Made by a program: the position numbers and the translations under genes
NCBI GenBank assembly: GCA_023053575.1
Contig: JAKZAP010000004.1
Location: 1-64,000, forward strand
DNA from: Branchinecta lynchi
Taxonomy: Eukaryota; Arthropoda; Branchiopoda; Anostraca; Branchinectidae
Direction: 5' to 3'
DNA length: 64,000 nucleotides
Notes under the pieces: generated by a model
What the model was told of the DNA's origin: nothing
Database searches by the model: none
What the model saw: the letters and a program-made list of their open reading frames with translations, nothing else
In this document: piece by piece, positions 37,401 to 49,400 of the stretch
How the letters are laid out: each line of letters begins with the position of its first letter
Numbering within the stretch: position 1 is the first letter of the stretch

Positions 37401-40400
37401 GCCATTTTATTTCACTCTGGTGTCGCACATGTTCTACGGAAGAAGGAGATGCAGAAGATGAGAAGCTATTTTAAGTATGCGAAGCACCTGCTTTACTTGC
37501 CAAAGTAATACCAAAACCACATGCTAACGGAGCGTTTCCAAGTTGAAGATGCAGGCGTCACACTTTTGGAAATTTCGTCGGCTCTGCCAAAAATCATGGA
37601 CAACAGGGCCCAGCCAGCACGTGACACTCCACATTCTTTTCTGGCCGATGAATGAAAAATTGTATATTGTATTTGTTGTATTTTATTTAATTATTTATTT
37701 TATTTTACATACTCCGCTTTTCAAATGGCGGGTTAGAAATATATTACTTACTTACTTGCTAAAACTGTTAACTGTTCACTGGATAACAACGAACTCAGTC
37801 TGCAAGAGCCAGGACTTTGGTATCATGAAAACCAAGCTCAGCCTCCACCACCAAAGTTTAAGCTAGGTTCTTACCTGATAACCAAAGAATGAAGACTGTC
37901 CAGTGGCGATGGAACACCGTCACTTGCAGACGGGTTCTCACTTAGCCACCGACGACCGCTTACGACCTATAAAAAAAGAAAAGAAGAAAAAGTAATCTCC
38001 TTTACGCGTAGTCACATTCAAAGTTCTACCTGCCGAAGCTTAAGGACCCCTCTCGCTTATTCTACCTTTTATAACATACCTAGCTCCCTTATGGAATTAT
38101 AAGCACCGCTTACGATCTATAAAAAAAAGAAAAGAAAATAAAGCTACCTCCTTTACGCGTTGTCACCTCCAAAAGTTCTACCTGCCAAATGGGCACATCA
38201 AACTACCCTAATCCCACTCTGTAACAACCTAGGAACAATGCTTACCCCCTAGATCAGCAGCCTTTTCAACAGTTTCCTCTCTGTGATATTTCAAAGCGTA
38301 ATTTTCAGGGCCAGTACATTCTCAATTTACTAGCTTGGACAAAGATAAAAGTGATGTTTCTTATAATACTTAGTAGATCTTTATTTCATGCATAAATCAG
38401 CGGGTATAATTCAGATTTGAATAGACTATTTGTTTTTAAATGATTTTTGTAGCTATGCAATTTTTTACACGCTTATTACATACTCTGGTACATTTTATAA
38501 AGAAAGCTAATCAAGCTTCACAACACTATTCCACAAAGAAAAACTTTTAATAGGCACTTTAAGCCATGGAACTTTTGATGAAACACTAGAACAATCAGGT
38601 AAACTACATCTGCGGCTTGACCTTGGTGACATCTCAAATATATCCTTTTCTATCAAACATTGCTGTGACTTTTTGAATTTCCTGCCACGATATCCCAGCT
38701 CCTAAGATTTGGATCGCCGAAATGCCAGATAGGTAAAGACAAGGGATAACAAGAAAACGGCCGATTTTCGTAGCGCCTTTTATAGGTAGTCGGAAATGTT
38801 TATTTGTGAAGCATTTGATACAAAGTAAAGCATTAGAAGTGTCCATTGTGCTTTAAAGAACCCCTCTCGCTTATTCTGCCTTTTATAACATACCTAGCTC
38901 CCTTATGGAATATAAGCTTCTTAAAGTCCCACCTTTCTACATTGTTTCGTATTGTGCCTATGAATTTTTAGCGCTTCTTCGGCCGTGTCGAGTTTTGCCC
39001 GTCACACAACGTAAAGTTTGTCGGAATCTTCAACGTCCACTGACAACTCTTTCATACATAAGGATATGAGAATCTTCTGTTTGTGACTTTTTTTATTTGC
39101 TTGGTTTCCGTCTTTTTAACAACGGCGGGCTCAGTTTCAAAATGTTTTGCACACAGCCGCCGCGTCGGAAAGCAGGAAGGCTAGATAGAGGCGACAAGCG
39201 CTAACAAGAAAATCGCTAAATTCAGGTGGAAAGTAATGGTATTTTTGAAAAAGTTTTTTCTGATCCATTTTCTAGTGAAAAGGTCGTTTCTAGTAAGAGT
39301 TGTGCTATAAAAGTTTAACTGAAAAGCCAACTTACTTTAGTATCATTTAACTGAATACACTGCATTTTTTGGATTGTGTTAAGGGATTTTTTTTATTTTT
39401 CACTATTGCTCTAGAACGACGTTCAGAATATCTACGATCCTCCTCACAACACAAATTTCTACTATGACGCAGCAAAACTGAATCTCAAGACATACGCGGC
39501 GTTTCAGTGGCCAGTGATCAACCTACGGTAGGCGGCTCACTGCTTAAAGACCTATTTTTCTTAAATCGTTTTTGTCGAGCATACAGCACAGATACAAGCG
39601 CATTCAGCATACAAAAAAGACAAATTCCACTATTTTAAAATCGATTATTCGTGAATAGCGGAATAACGCAGTTTCTTCTTTAAGTGAATAAGTGATGGGT
39701 AAATATATTGTCGTATCCCATCCCTTTTCAGTTAAAATAAAGGGAGTATTCCCATCAGAACAAATCTCGAACTTATCCTCGAACTCATGGTGTGACTGAA
39801 CCTTCTACGAATTGTTATCCTTCAATTTAAAAGACCTGTCGTATCTTATTACTGATTCACTGTCCCTTTAAGTCTGGGTTCTCCTTCCTGACCTCCAGAT
39901 ATCCAGGGCTTCAGCACATCAAGCGAACCCATTCAGATTTTAATGATAACGATGACAGCAAATTTTACCATTCTTCAACATTTCTTAGATGTCCCCTTCA
40001 AATATCTCTTGCCTCACAATCACGACTGTCAATAACTTCTACTTTTTCTTCTACCCCAATTTTGTTCCCTCGTTTGTGAGTCTTATCAACGCGTAAAACT
40101 TATTTCCCTATAATCTTCAAAGTTTAAGGTTGCAATTTGTATCAATTTCTGCTTTAATCACTGACTTGTTTCACTACGTAGAAACGTAACTGCAAAGTAT
40201 AGGTCTGACAAGAAGACAAATGATTCGTTTTTATGGCACTTGACCTTCGGCCAAGTGCCATACAGCGATCGCAATTTCTATCCGTCCGTTGGTCTGTCCG
40301 TCCGGGTTTTGCTAGTTCGGGCACTTCCACATAAGCTAGGACAATGAAACTTGGCATGTATATCGAGGACCCCACCAGATTAAAATGGAAATAGTCATCT

Positions 40401-43400
40401 TCCCTATCCGACCGTCTGTGGGGGAAGTAGAGGGAGGGGAATCCCCGAAACTGAGGTATACTTAACTTTCCAAATGAAATTTGAAATTTGGAAAGACCCC
40501 GTGTTTCAGACGACCCACTTCAAATCCGGACTGGATCCGGTAACTTTCGGGGAGCGAGGGGGGAACCGGAAATCTTGGGAAAAGGGAGTGGGGGGATCGA
40601 GATGAAACTTGGTGGAAAGAACAAGCATAATCCCTAGATACATCGTCGACGCAACCGGACCGGATTCGGGCGCTGTTGGAGGGGGGGGGGGGCTAGAATT
40701 CGGTGATCCAGCGAGTTCGGTTCTTCTTGCGAAGTTTGCGAAGATGCCACAACGGTGCTGACATTATCAGTCGTCTCAGTCGTCTCTCAACCGTCAAAGC
40801 GAGCAGTCGAAATTTCCGGTTGAGTTTGAGCAATAATTAAGTGATCGTTTCAACCGTCGATAGTGACCGTTGGACTATACCTGTGGAAGAAGTTTAACGG
40901 TCTAAATTTAACCACAGTGGCCGTTAATCTCAAAGTATTGTGTCTGGCGAATAACCAGTTTGCTTTATTAAGATGGGAGGAAGGAGGAAAAGTAGCAGCA
41001 AAGACGAAGATATTAGCAGTGATAGTCTTTCCATGAAACTTCTAACTCTTACCAGTGCAGTCGCTGAACAAGGAAAGGAGATTCAGCGCTTACAAGAAAA
41101 GGTGACCATTCTTGAAGCACTATTGGTGTCCACTGAAGCTTCGCAGGATACCAGTACACCAGCTGTATCGGCTGAAACTACTGACGATGTTCATATAGAA
41201 TTGATGATGCAGCACCAGAACCTACGAAGGAGCGATCAATGGATGCAATTTCATCAGAAAGATCTGGAACGCGCAGCAGACCAGAAGGAAGAAGATTATT
41301 GAAGACTAGGCTCTGCAGCTTTTTTCAGAAGGGATCTTGCCGGAACGGGAGGAAATGCAGATTTTTGCATCTATGCAAGACTCTAATGAGTGGTCAAAGA
41401 TGTTATCGGAGTGGCTGTACCTTTGACCATCCTGATCTGTGCCGCCGACACAGTGCAGGTAATTGCAAAAGTGGCTCATCGTGCAAGTACCTTCACCTTC
41501 CTGAACCATTAAACCTTGATAAAAGAACAAATCTTGAATCTGCGAGTTTACCAAGGATGACTCAGCCAGTCTATGGTCCGAATCCATATCCTTTTTACTT
41601 CAACACGCCCTCACTTGCAGCAAACCCCTTTGCCACCTATCCTTCACAAATGGACTCCAACCTCAACCGCGGTTACTTCGCCATGCCACATGCGCCAATG
41701 GCTCATGGTCTATCGTTGTCAGAGCAAGGACAATACGATAGGGAAAACTATGTCCAGGGAAACTACGGAGGTATCCAGTTCAGGCCTCCACCACTTATCA
41801 ACCATCCGAGTCCGCATCAAGCATTACCTCGGACCTTTTCAATCTCAGCTCCCAATGTTGCTCCAGGTTTTCCCGCCGACAATACATTACGCCCACCCGC
41901 TCAGCAGATTTCGCAGCCCGCCAATTACCATCCATGGATGCAGATTCCAGGTCAGATGACGTACGCGGCTGTAGCTCGACCTCAGGCATGTCAGACATTG
42001 CCCGAAACGAGCGAGTAACGGAGCAACCTGCCAAACCAACAAATTCAGCCGAGTTTGTAGCTAATGTGCTGCACAATCGTTCAGAAAATCCTGGACACCT
42101 CTTTCCTAAGTATGCCCTAATCAACGCTCAGTCACTAGGAAATAAGGTTGAAGAACTAGAAGTACTTGTCCACGACAGGAAGATTGACATCGCTGCTGTG
42201 ACCGAAACTTGGATTCACTCGGCTGACATGGCGGTAATTGATGGGTACAGTACGTATATTTTACCACGATGTGATGCAGACGGGAATCCTGTCCAGCACG
42301 GAGGAGGCGTAGGTATTGTCTGTAAGTCTGACCTTAGACACCGGATCCTGCAACCGCCTATACCTAGAAGTAGAGAGCTAAAAGTTATCTGGATCTGGGT
42401 TCGCCCTAAAGTACTTCCAGCTGTTTTCGGCTGTGTCATTTACGGTGTGGTATACTATCCACCAAATGGACCGTTCAAGAAAGACTTAGTAAGATACTTA
42501 CAGGATTGCGTAGACTGGTTCCGGAGCAAGTACCCATATTGCGCTCTGCTTGTCGGTGGGGATTTCAACAGCATCAGTCCGAAGTGGGTCTCTGAGACAC
42601 TATTACTGAAGCAGGTAGTCAGATGCAGTACAAGAAAAGCAAATATTCTGGACATGATTTTCACAAACTGCGATGAATTTTTCCAAGACCCTTTCACGAT
42701 TCATCCACTGGGTCGCAGTGATCATCTCATTGTCCTCCTTGAACCAAACCGATACAAGCCTCCCAAACATTATGAAACCTTCAAATACAGACCAGTAACT
42801 ACCGATGCTATCGATCAATACAAATCATGGTTGGAAAACCTAAACTGGAACTATATGATGAAGCTTGATGATGCCAACTCAATGACTGACCTCTTTCTTC
42901 AGTTGCTGTGGGAGGGATATGATGCTTTTTTTCCTGAAAAACTGAAAACTGTAAATATTCGCGGTAAACCGTGGGTAACTGATGAGATAAGACGCCTTAT
43001 CAAACAGAGGGATCGTCTCTTTGCGAACGGGAATAAAGAAGAGGCAAAGAAAATAGGCAAGATCATAGTCAGGAAGTGTCGGGATGCCCGTAAACAACAT
43101 GGTATCAGCATTACGGAGAAACTTTTCCGAAGCGATCCCAAGAACTTTCACCGCAGCATCCAAAAATTGATGGGAAGAAACATTAAGCAAAAGAAGCTTC
43201 TCCGGGATGATGGTGAACCGTTCTCTCCTGAAGAGATCAACTCATTCTTTGCTGATATTTGCCGGAAACACGGGCCTCTCACTGAGCTTCCACCTCGTGA
43301 AGAAGAGGTAGTTCAAATCCCAACGATTTCTCCAGAGCAGGTGAAAGATGAGCTAAGTAAGATTGATCTCAATAAGGCTAGCACACCAAATGAAGTCCCG

Positions 43401-46400
43401 GCAAAGATTATCGTCCCCTGTGCAAAAGCATTGGCTGCTCCACTTGCTGCTATATTCAACCAGTCTTTGATAGAAGGAATTTACCCGTCAGCTTTTAAAC
43501 AAGCTTCCATCACCCCCATTCCAAAAACGTCGAACCCTACTGGCCTTACGGATTTGAGACCAATTTCGAAAACAATGATTTTTTCAAAGGTCTTTGAAGG
43601 TTTCTTATTTCGCTGGCTGTACAGGGACATAGAAGACTCTCTAGACATTCGACAATTTGGCTTTAGGCCTGGTCACAGCACAATCCATTATCTCGCACTC
43701 CTGCTTGACGACGTCCTTAAGCATCTTGAAAGGGCAAACTCTTACGTAGACCTCCTGATCGCCAACCTCATTAAAGCGTTTGACTACCTCGATCACGGAA
43801 AAGTTGTAATTGCTGCTATAGACATGGGTGCACGTAAATTCCTTGTTCGGATGATCGCTAGTTTTCTCACTGACCGATCACACTGTGTACAGCTCAACAA
43901 TGAAGACATTTCACCGCCTGTTAGGATAACTTGTGGCGCACCACAAGGGACTCGTCTTGGGCCCTTGGCTTTTTTGATGGTAGTCAACAAACTCATGATG
44001 AACATAGGAAACCATTTAAAGTTTGCTGATGACCTCACACTTCCTCTTCTACGTGATATTCGAAGCAATGAAGATCGGATGCTCCATGACATGATCGCCA
44101 ATCTCCATCAGCAATGCTCGGATGTCAAATTAGAAGTCAGCAACTCCAAAAGTCACGTCATGAGGATTAACTTCACTAAACAAGTACTACAAACAGTCGA
44201 GTCAGAATCGTCGATGAAAACTGAAAATTCTGTAAAAATTCTTGGCATCATTCTGGATAATAACCTCCAATGGAAAAGTGAAGTGGGAAAAATAGTGAAA
44301 AATAGCTGTGCCACCCTTCGTTCATTTTCTTACCTGAAGCGGTTTGGGGTTCCACGACATGAACTAGTGACACTTTATAAAAATTATGTAAGGCCCATTT
44401 CAGAGTACGGCTGCCAAATTTGGCATCCTGGCTTAAGTAAATCTCAGGATGCCGAAATCTAACGACTGCAGAAGAGAGCCTGCAGAATAATACTTGGTCA
44501 CAATTACAAATCTTATAACGAAAGCCTTCAAATCCTCGATATCGAAAAACTGTCTGAAAGAAGACATAATCTTCTCATGCGTTTTGGCCACCAAATTTTG
44601 AATTCTCAACACCACAGGACCCTCCTTCCAGACTTCGTTACACCCTCTCATGGACCGAATACGCGAAGCAAGGACGACCCAAAACCCAAGATTGTTCCCC
44701 CACCTACGAAATCTTCCGAAAGATACCTTAATTCATTCGTTCCGTATTTTACTAAACATTTTAACTGTTCGTGATCTATGTTCGTTTCTTATTTATTGTT
44801 TGTTAGTTTGCGTCTTACTTGTATTGTAGTGATTGTTTATTTTTCCGGCCCATGTTAGCCTAGTGCTATTAGGGTTCTAAATAAAAATTGATTGATTGAA
44901 TTGAAAAAAAAAATTATAAAAGCATGAGCAAAGGGGACTTGGGCCCCGTCGAAAGATTTTCTCTTGATTGGCTCTCCAGGAGGAAACGTACATAACGGTT
45001 GCGAGGGACAAACCTGGATACAACTACCTTTGAAATCTGCGCCTGGGCTTCGAACACCGTTGCCAGCCACTCTCCTGAATTCACATATGAAGAGTCAACT
45101 TTTGCGATTTTGCGCAACTCCTCAATGGCTGCCTGGAGTACCTTCGCGTCACTCGAAAGACCTGCACGTTTCAGCACATTTTCAACAAATGTTCGGGATT
45201 TGCCGTTGGAGAGTGTTAACGGGGCTGTGTCTTCTTGTCTGCCTTTGAGCTGGAACCAGAAAAAGGAAGATTACAACAAGAGCTGCGTTCTGCAGATGCC
45301 ATGGTATCTGATACCACGGTCTAAAGTCGTTTTTGCAGTTATCGCGGTATCTGATACCACGGTCACAAGGAGTTTTTGCAGTTATCGTTGCATCTGGCCA
45401 GTTACCGTGGTCTCTGATCAGATACCACGGTCCGACCGTGGTAACTGATCGTGGTATCTGAAAAAGTTACCTACCTCCTCACTTTCATCAATTTTTGTAA
45501 ATTTGGTGGGAAAGAAACTAATAAATTAATACGTGATGAAGGGTATGTGGTCTTTTTCTTCTTTTTTTTTTCTTTCTTTTTTTTTCACGGTTGTTCGGTG
45601 GGGCTGAAACTGGTAATGAGTAAATATTAAGGATTCTTGGTGAGTATGGTGTTCACGTTTAATTGTTTGTTATTTAATTCATAGGCTAGGTGGATAATTG
45701 GAGGTTGTTCTGTTTAGTTATTTATTTATTAGATACAAGTAGTATAAATAAATTGCAGCACAAGTCCTTAGGACTTTCTTTTTGCTGCAATAGGATGTTA
45801 GTAATGTTTTTTTTTTTTAAATGTTTTGTTTAAAAATAAAAACTTACCAACCTACCTACCTACCTCCTTATCCCTATACCGAATCTCTAATCGACTTCAG
45901 AACAGCTTTGAGCTTCAACCAAATTTCCAGTTTTGGCCGAATTCCTGAATCATATGCCCGGCAAAAAAACTAAGTTCATACATGGATTCAGTGAGCCTCG
46001 TTACCCCTTAAACAAATATCTCATTAGCTTATAAACAATATATGTTATTACCCTTAAGCCTCTAAATATAGGACTAAAGGACCCATCTACGGACTTGCCT
46101 GTACTTTGCCAGTGAATCCTTCTACAAAGTTAGAACAGAATTTATCAACCCTTTCGACCCCCCCCCCCCCCAAAAAAAAAAACGAAAACCCAAACAATAC
46201 GTACGTTAGGTTTAAACAGTCTTTTATTAAACATTGATTGATTGATTGATTGAATATTAAAAAATAGGTCAACAAATTTTATTAATTGTTACCAGATAGT
46301 TCTCGGATGCATTCTGACTGCTTGAACCAGTAAATGCTTTTTGGGACTATAAACATAACTAAACTGATCGCATACACTTTTTGTTTATCATTAGTATGCT

Positions 46401-49400
46401 CGAAAGTTGCAACAGAATGTCTCCTCACTCTATATTGACTATAAAACTTCATGCTGAATTTCCGGATTCAGCACGAACTGCTTGTCCGGCGTGAAAATAG
46501 TTTTCATATTCGGACTGAACATGTGTTTCCTACGTCTGAATCGACGATCTAATCAACTTCAGATACAACATTAACTTTTTCCAAAATTTCAGTTTTTTAC
46601 GGGATTCCGGGTGAACTACTTGTCCGGCGAGAAACTAATTTTCACATTCGGATTTAGGATGTTTCCTTACCTCTAAATCGACTATCTCATTAGCTTTAAA
46701 AAATACTTTTTTTGTCGTCCCTTAATTTGGAACCCCTCCCCCAACCCTAAATATCAGGCTACAGGGCCGATCTTCGAACTTGACCTGTACTTTGGATCCA
46801 AAACGTCATCGTGCCAAATCTGAACAAAATATCTCAACCCCTTCGAGAGTTATCGTGCTAACAGACGGACGGACAACTTTTGCGATTTCATAGGTATCCC
46901 TCCACTTAAGTATGGGATCCCAACAAAGTTGAACTTAACTATCTACACTTTCATAGCAATCTTACGGATCTTACCGGCAGATAGGGCACCAACTGTGGTA
47001 GCGTGTCTCTCAGGTAAGAGTAGTGTCTCTTGTGGTGGTCCTCCAGCATCTCAATGATATTTTCGTTGTGCCTTGCAGCGTTGAAAACCAAGATCAGCGC
47101 AGTAGTATCTATTCAAAGAAATATAGTTTTACAAATCTGCTACCATTTTCCGTTTCAAATGAATGTTGACTTTCCCCGCATTTGCTGATGCCTGGATGGT
47201 ACCGTGTACCGAACTAACTTCTCGACCTATCACAGATGGGCAATCTGAAGCTCGGATTCAGATCCTATTTATGCGTTCGGATTCCAAATTCAGGTTCGAC
47301 GTGTCAAATCACGAATCCACTTAGAGTAGAGTAGAGTAGAATTTAATTTAAAAATGACTTTCACAGCAATCATGCCGAATTTGCATTTCTCGTCAACATA
47401 TAATACATGAAAACGTTGTCAACGGACATTTACAGCAGATTTGCAGATGTCAATATATATATATACAATTTAAGCACAACCAAATCATATAAATGCAAAT
47501 GGAACAAAACAAATTTATTTTTAGTCGTGAGAATTAAAAAGTGTGACGAAAGATGGAACGAAGCTTTTCCTGTATCTTTCGTGAGTGCAAATTACTGGTG
47601 TTAATTTGGGGACTTTCTGGATTTTTCACGGGGGGGTCTACTTCTGGGAGGATCGTGAATGGGTGGGAAGAGATCACGGAACCCTGTGTCAGAAAACGCT
47701 CGTGTTCCGTAACCATATAGCACAGTGTTTGTCTCCTTTCCTCAAGCGTAGAGAGCCCGAACTTTTTGAGAAGATACAAATAGGGGACTTCTTCTTCCAT
47801 ATTCCTAATTTGTATCAAACCATGATGACAGCTGTATGAAAATTCGACCAAATTTTATGGCGCATTCCAGCAGTTTGTATGATGCTACCATGTCTACCAT
47901 GTTTCCGGAAATTCGGCAAGTGGGTGAGCAAGCGTAATCAATACCATCCAAATCGGTCGATGATTGATGATATAGGTTTGACGGACTATTAATTAATTAA
48001 TTAACAATTAATTAAATTAATTAATAGTTTGACGGACTCGACTCATGTGATCTCGGAAAAGCAAGATAAGATAAACACCCACTATGATCGTATTCGCCAT
48101 AATTTGAGCTATTTATAAATATTTTCATCATTACTGATGGCATGACTTTATTTGCAACCTAATACTGCAAATGTGATAATGGTTAGGATGTTGACATTAT
48201 TCTTAGCACGGAAGCCTGGGAGTTTGTAATACATACTAGTATAAGTAAGTGTATTTCAAAGCCCAAGGGTCATATAAAAAACAAAACAGAACAGAAAAAG
48301 AACAACATAACTTTTCGTTTTCGTACTCCGTCCTTTTTATTTTTTAAATGACAGCTGATAAATAAATAAATAAAGTACTTAAAAAACGATATTTCCATGC
48401 GGCTATGGAGCCGCACTACGGAGCCTAGTGGTTCTTAGCTTCAGCCCTCCGTCTATATATTCACATGCCTTGGTTACAACCCTTTCCGACGTGCTATTCA
48501 GCACATCCAGAAGAAGCAAAACATTCCCCAAAACTGATACCCTTAACTCCGGAAGCTCCTGGCATCGATTGAGAAAGTGGTACTACTTCTCGGCCTTGTT
48601 AACGGGTCTAATGGTTGGTTTACACACTGCGTAAAATCCGAGCGTATTTTGAAACCCGAGCGTATTCTGAAATCCGAGCGTATTTTAAGCACGTTTCGAG
48701 CTTGAAAACATTTCTAGCAATACGGAAGTATTTGAGAAATCGGTCCGTTTTGTATCTAAATACGTCCGCACTGCTAGAAATCTTTTCAAGCTCAAAACGT
48801 GCGTAAAATACGATCGGATTTTACGCAGTGTGTAAATGGACCATAAGCTGGAACCCGTAAGTTCCTGCGCACAACTGCGCACTCGGGATCCGGTCTCGGG
48901 TTCTGTTCGTCTACGTCTGCCGCGGGCTACTTACATGCAGGATCTTCCACGTCTTCTTCCTTTGTGTCAAAGAACGGATGGATCCCTAAGATATCCCTCT
49001 GAAGTGCCAGGGTCTGGTCTGGGTGCTTATCCCCCACTTGCTGGACGCATTTCCAGACACTCCTTTTGTCATGAGGGTACCGGGACAGGTTCTTCAATAA
49101 CGCAGATATAAGGGATCTTAGACACTGCTCGTTGCTCAGCTGGCAAGCGCCGAACATAAGATGTAAACTGCTCCGAATGTCCATGCTTGAATCCTAGGTA
49201 AAGAAAAGCTAAAAGCGAAACTGAGTAGTTACACCGCCCCTGTAATATGACTTATATCTACCGCTAACTTGCTCTGTGGAGACTATCGTAATATAACTGA
49301 CCGTGGGTCGTAGAAAGATATGCATTACATACCTGTTGGAAAAAGGGTTTATAATAATAACTAGCTAAATAATAAAAAACACAGCAAACATCTGCATTTG

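Larger units (their letters stand above)
40730..44910 (+). mobile_element. near full-length LINE retrotransposon (L1: CCCH-ORF1 type)
   Basis: About 4.2 kb: a roughly 240-bp 5' UTR, ORF1 in two overlapping frames, ORF2 with apurinic endonuclease and reverse transcriptase, a short 3' UTR with AATAAA and a tail of (ATTG)n then A8. It lies in an INTS4 intron, antisense to the gene, ending about 120 bp from an exon. Decayed: an ORF1 frameshift, a changed catalytic residue and a nonsense codon in ORF2. Target duplication not resolved. Confidence 0.85.

Noticed and set aside
38634..38846. 70-codon minus-strand frame as a possible INTS4 exon
   Set aside because: The exons at 45028 and 37875 join in phase without it, and its sequence does not match INTS4.
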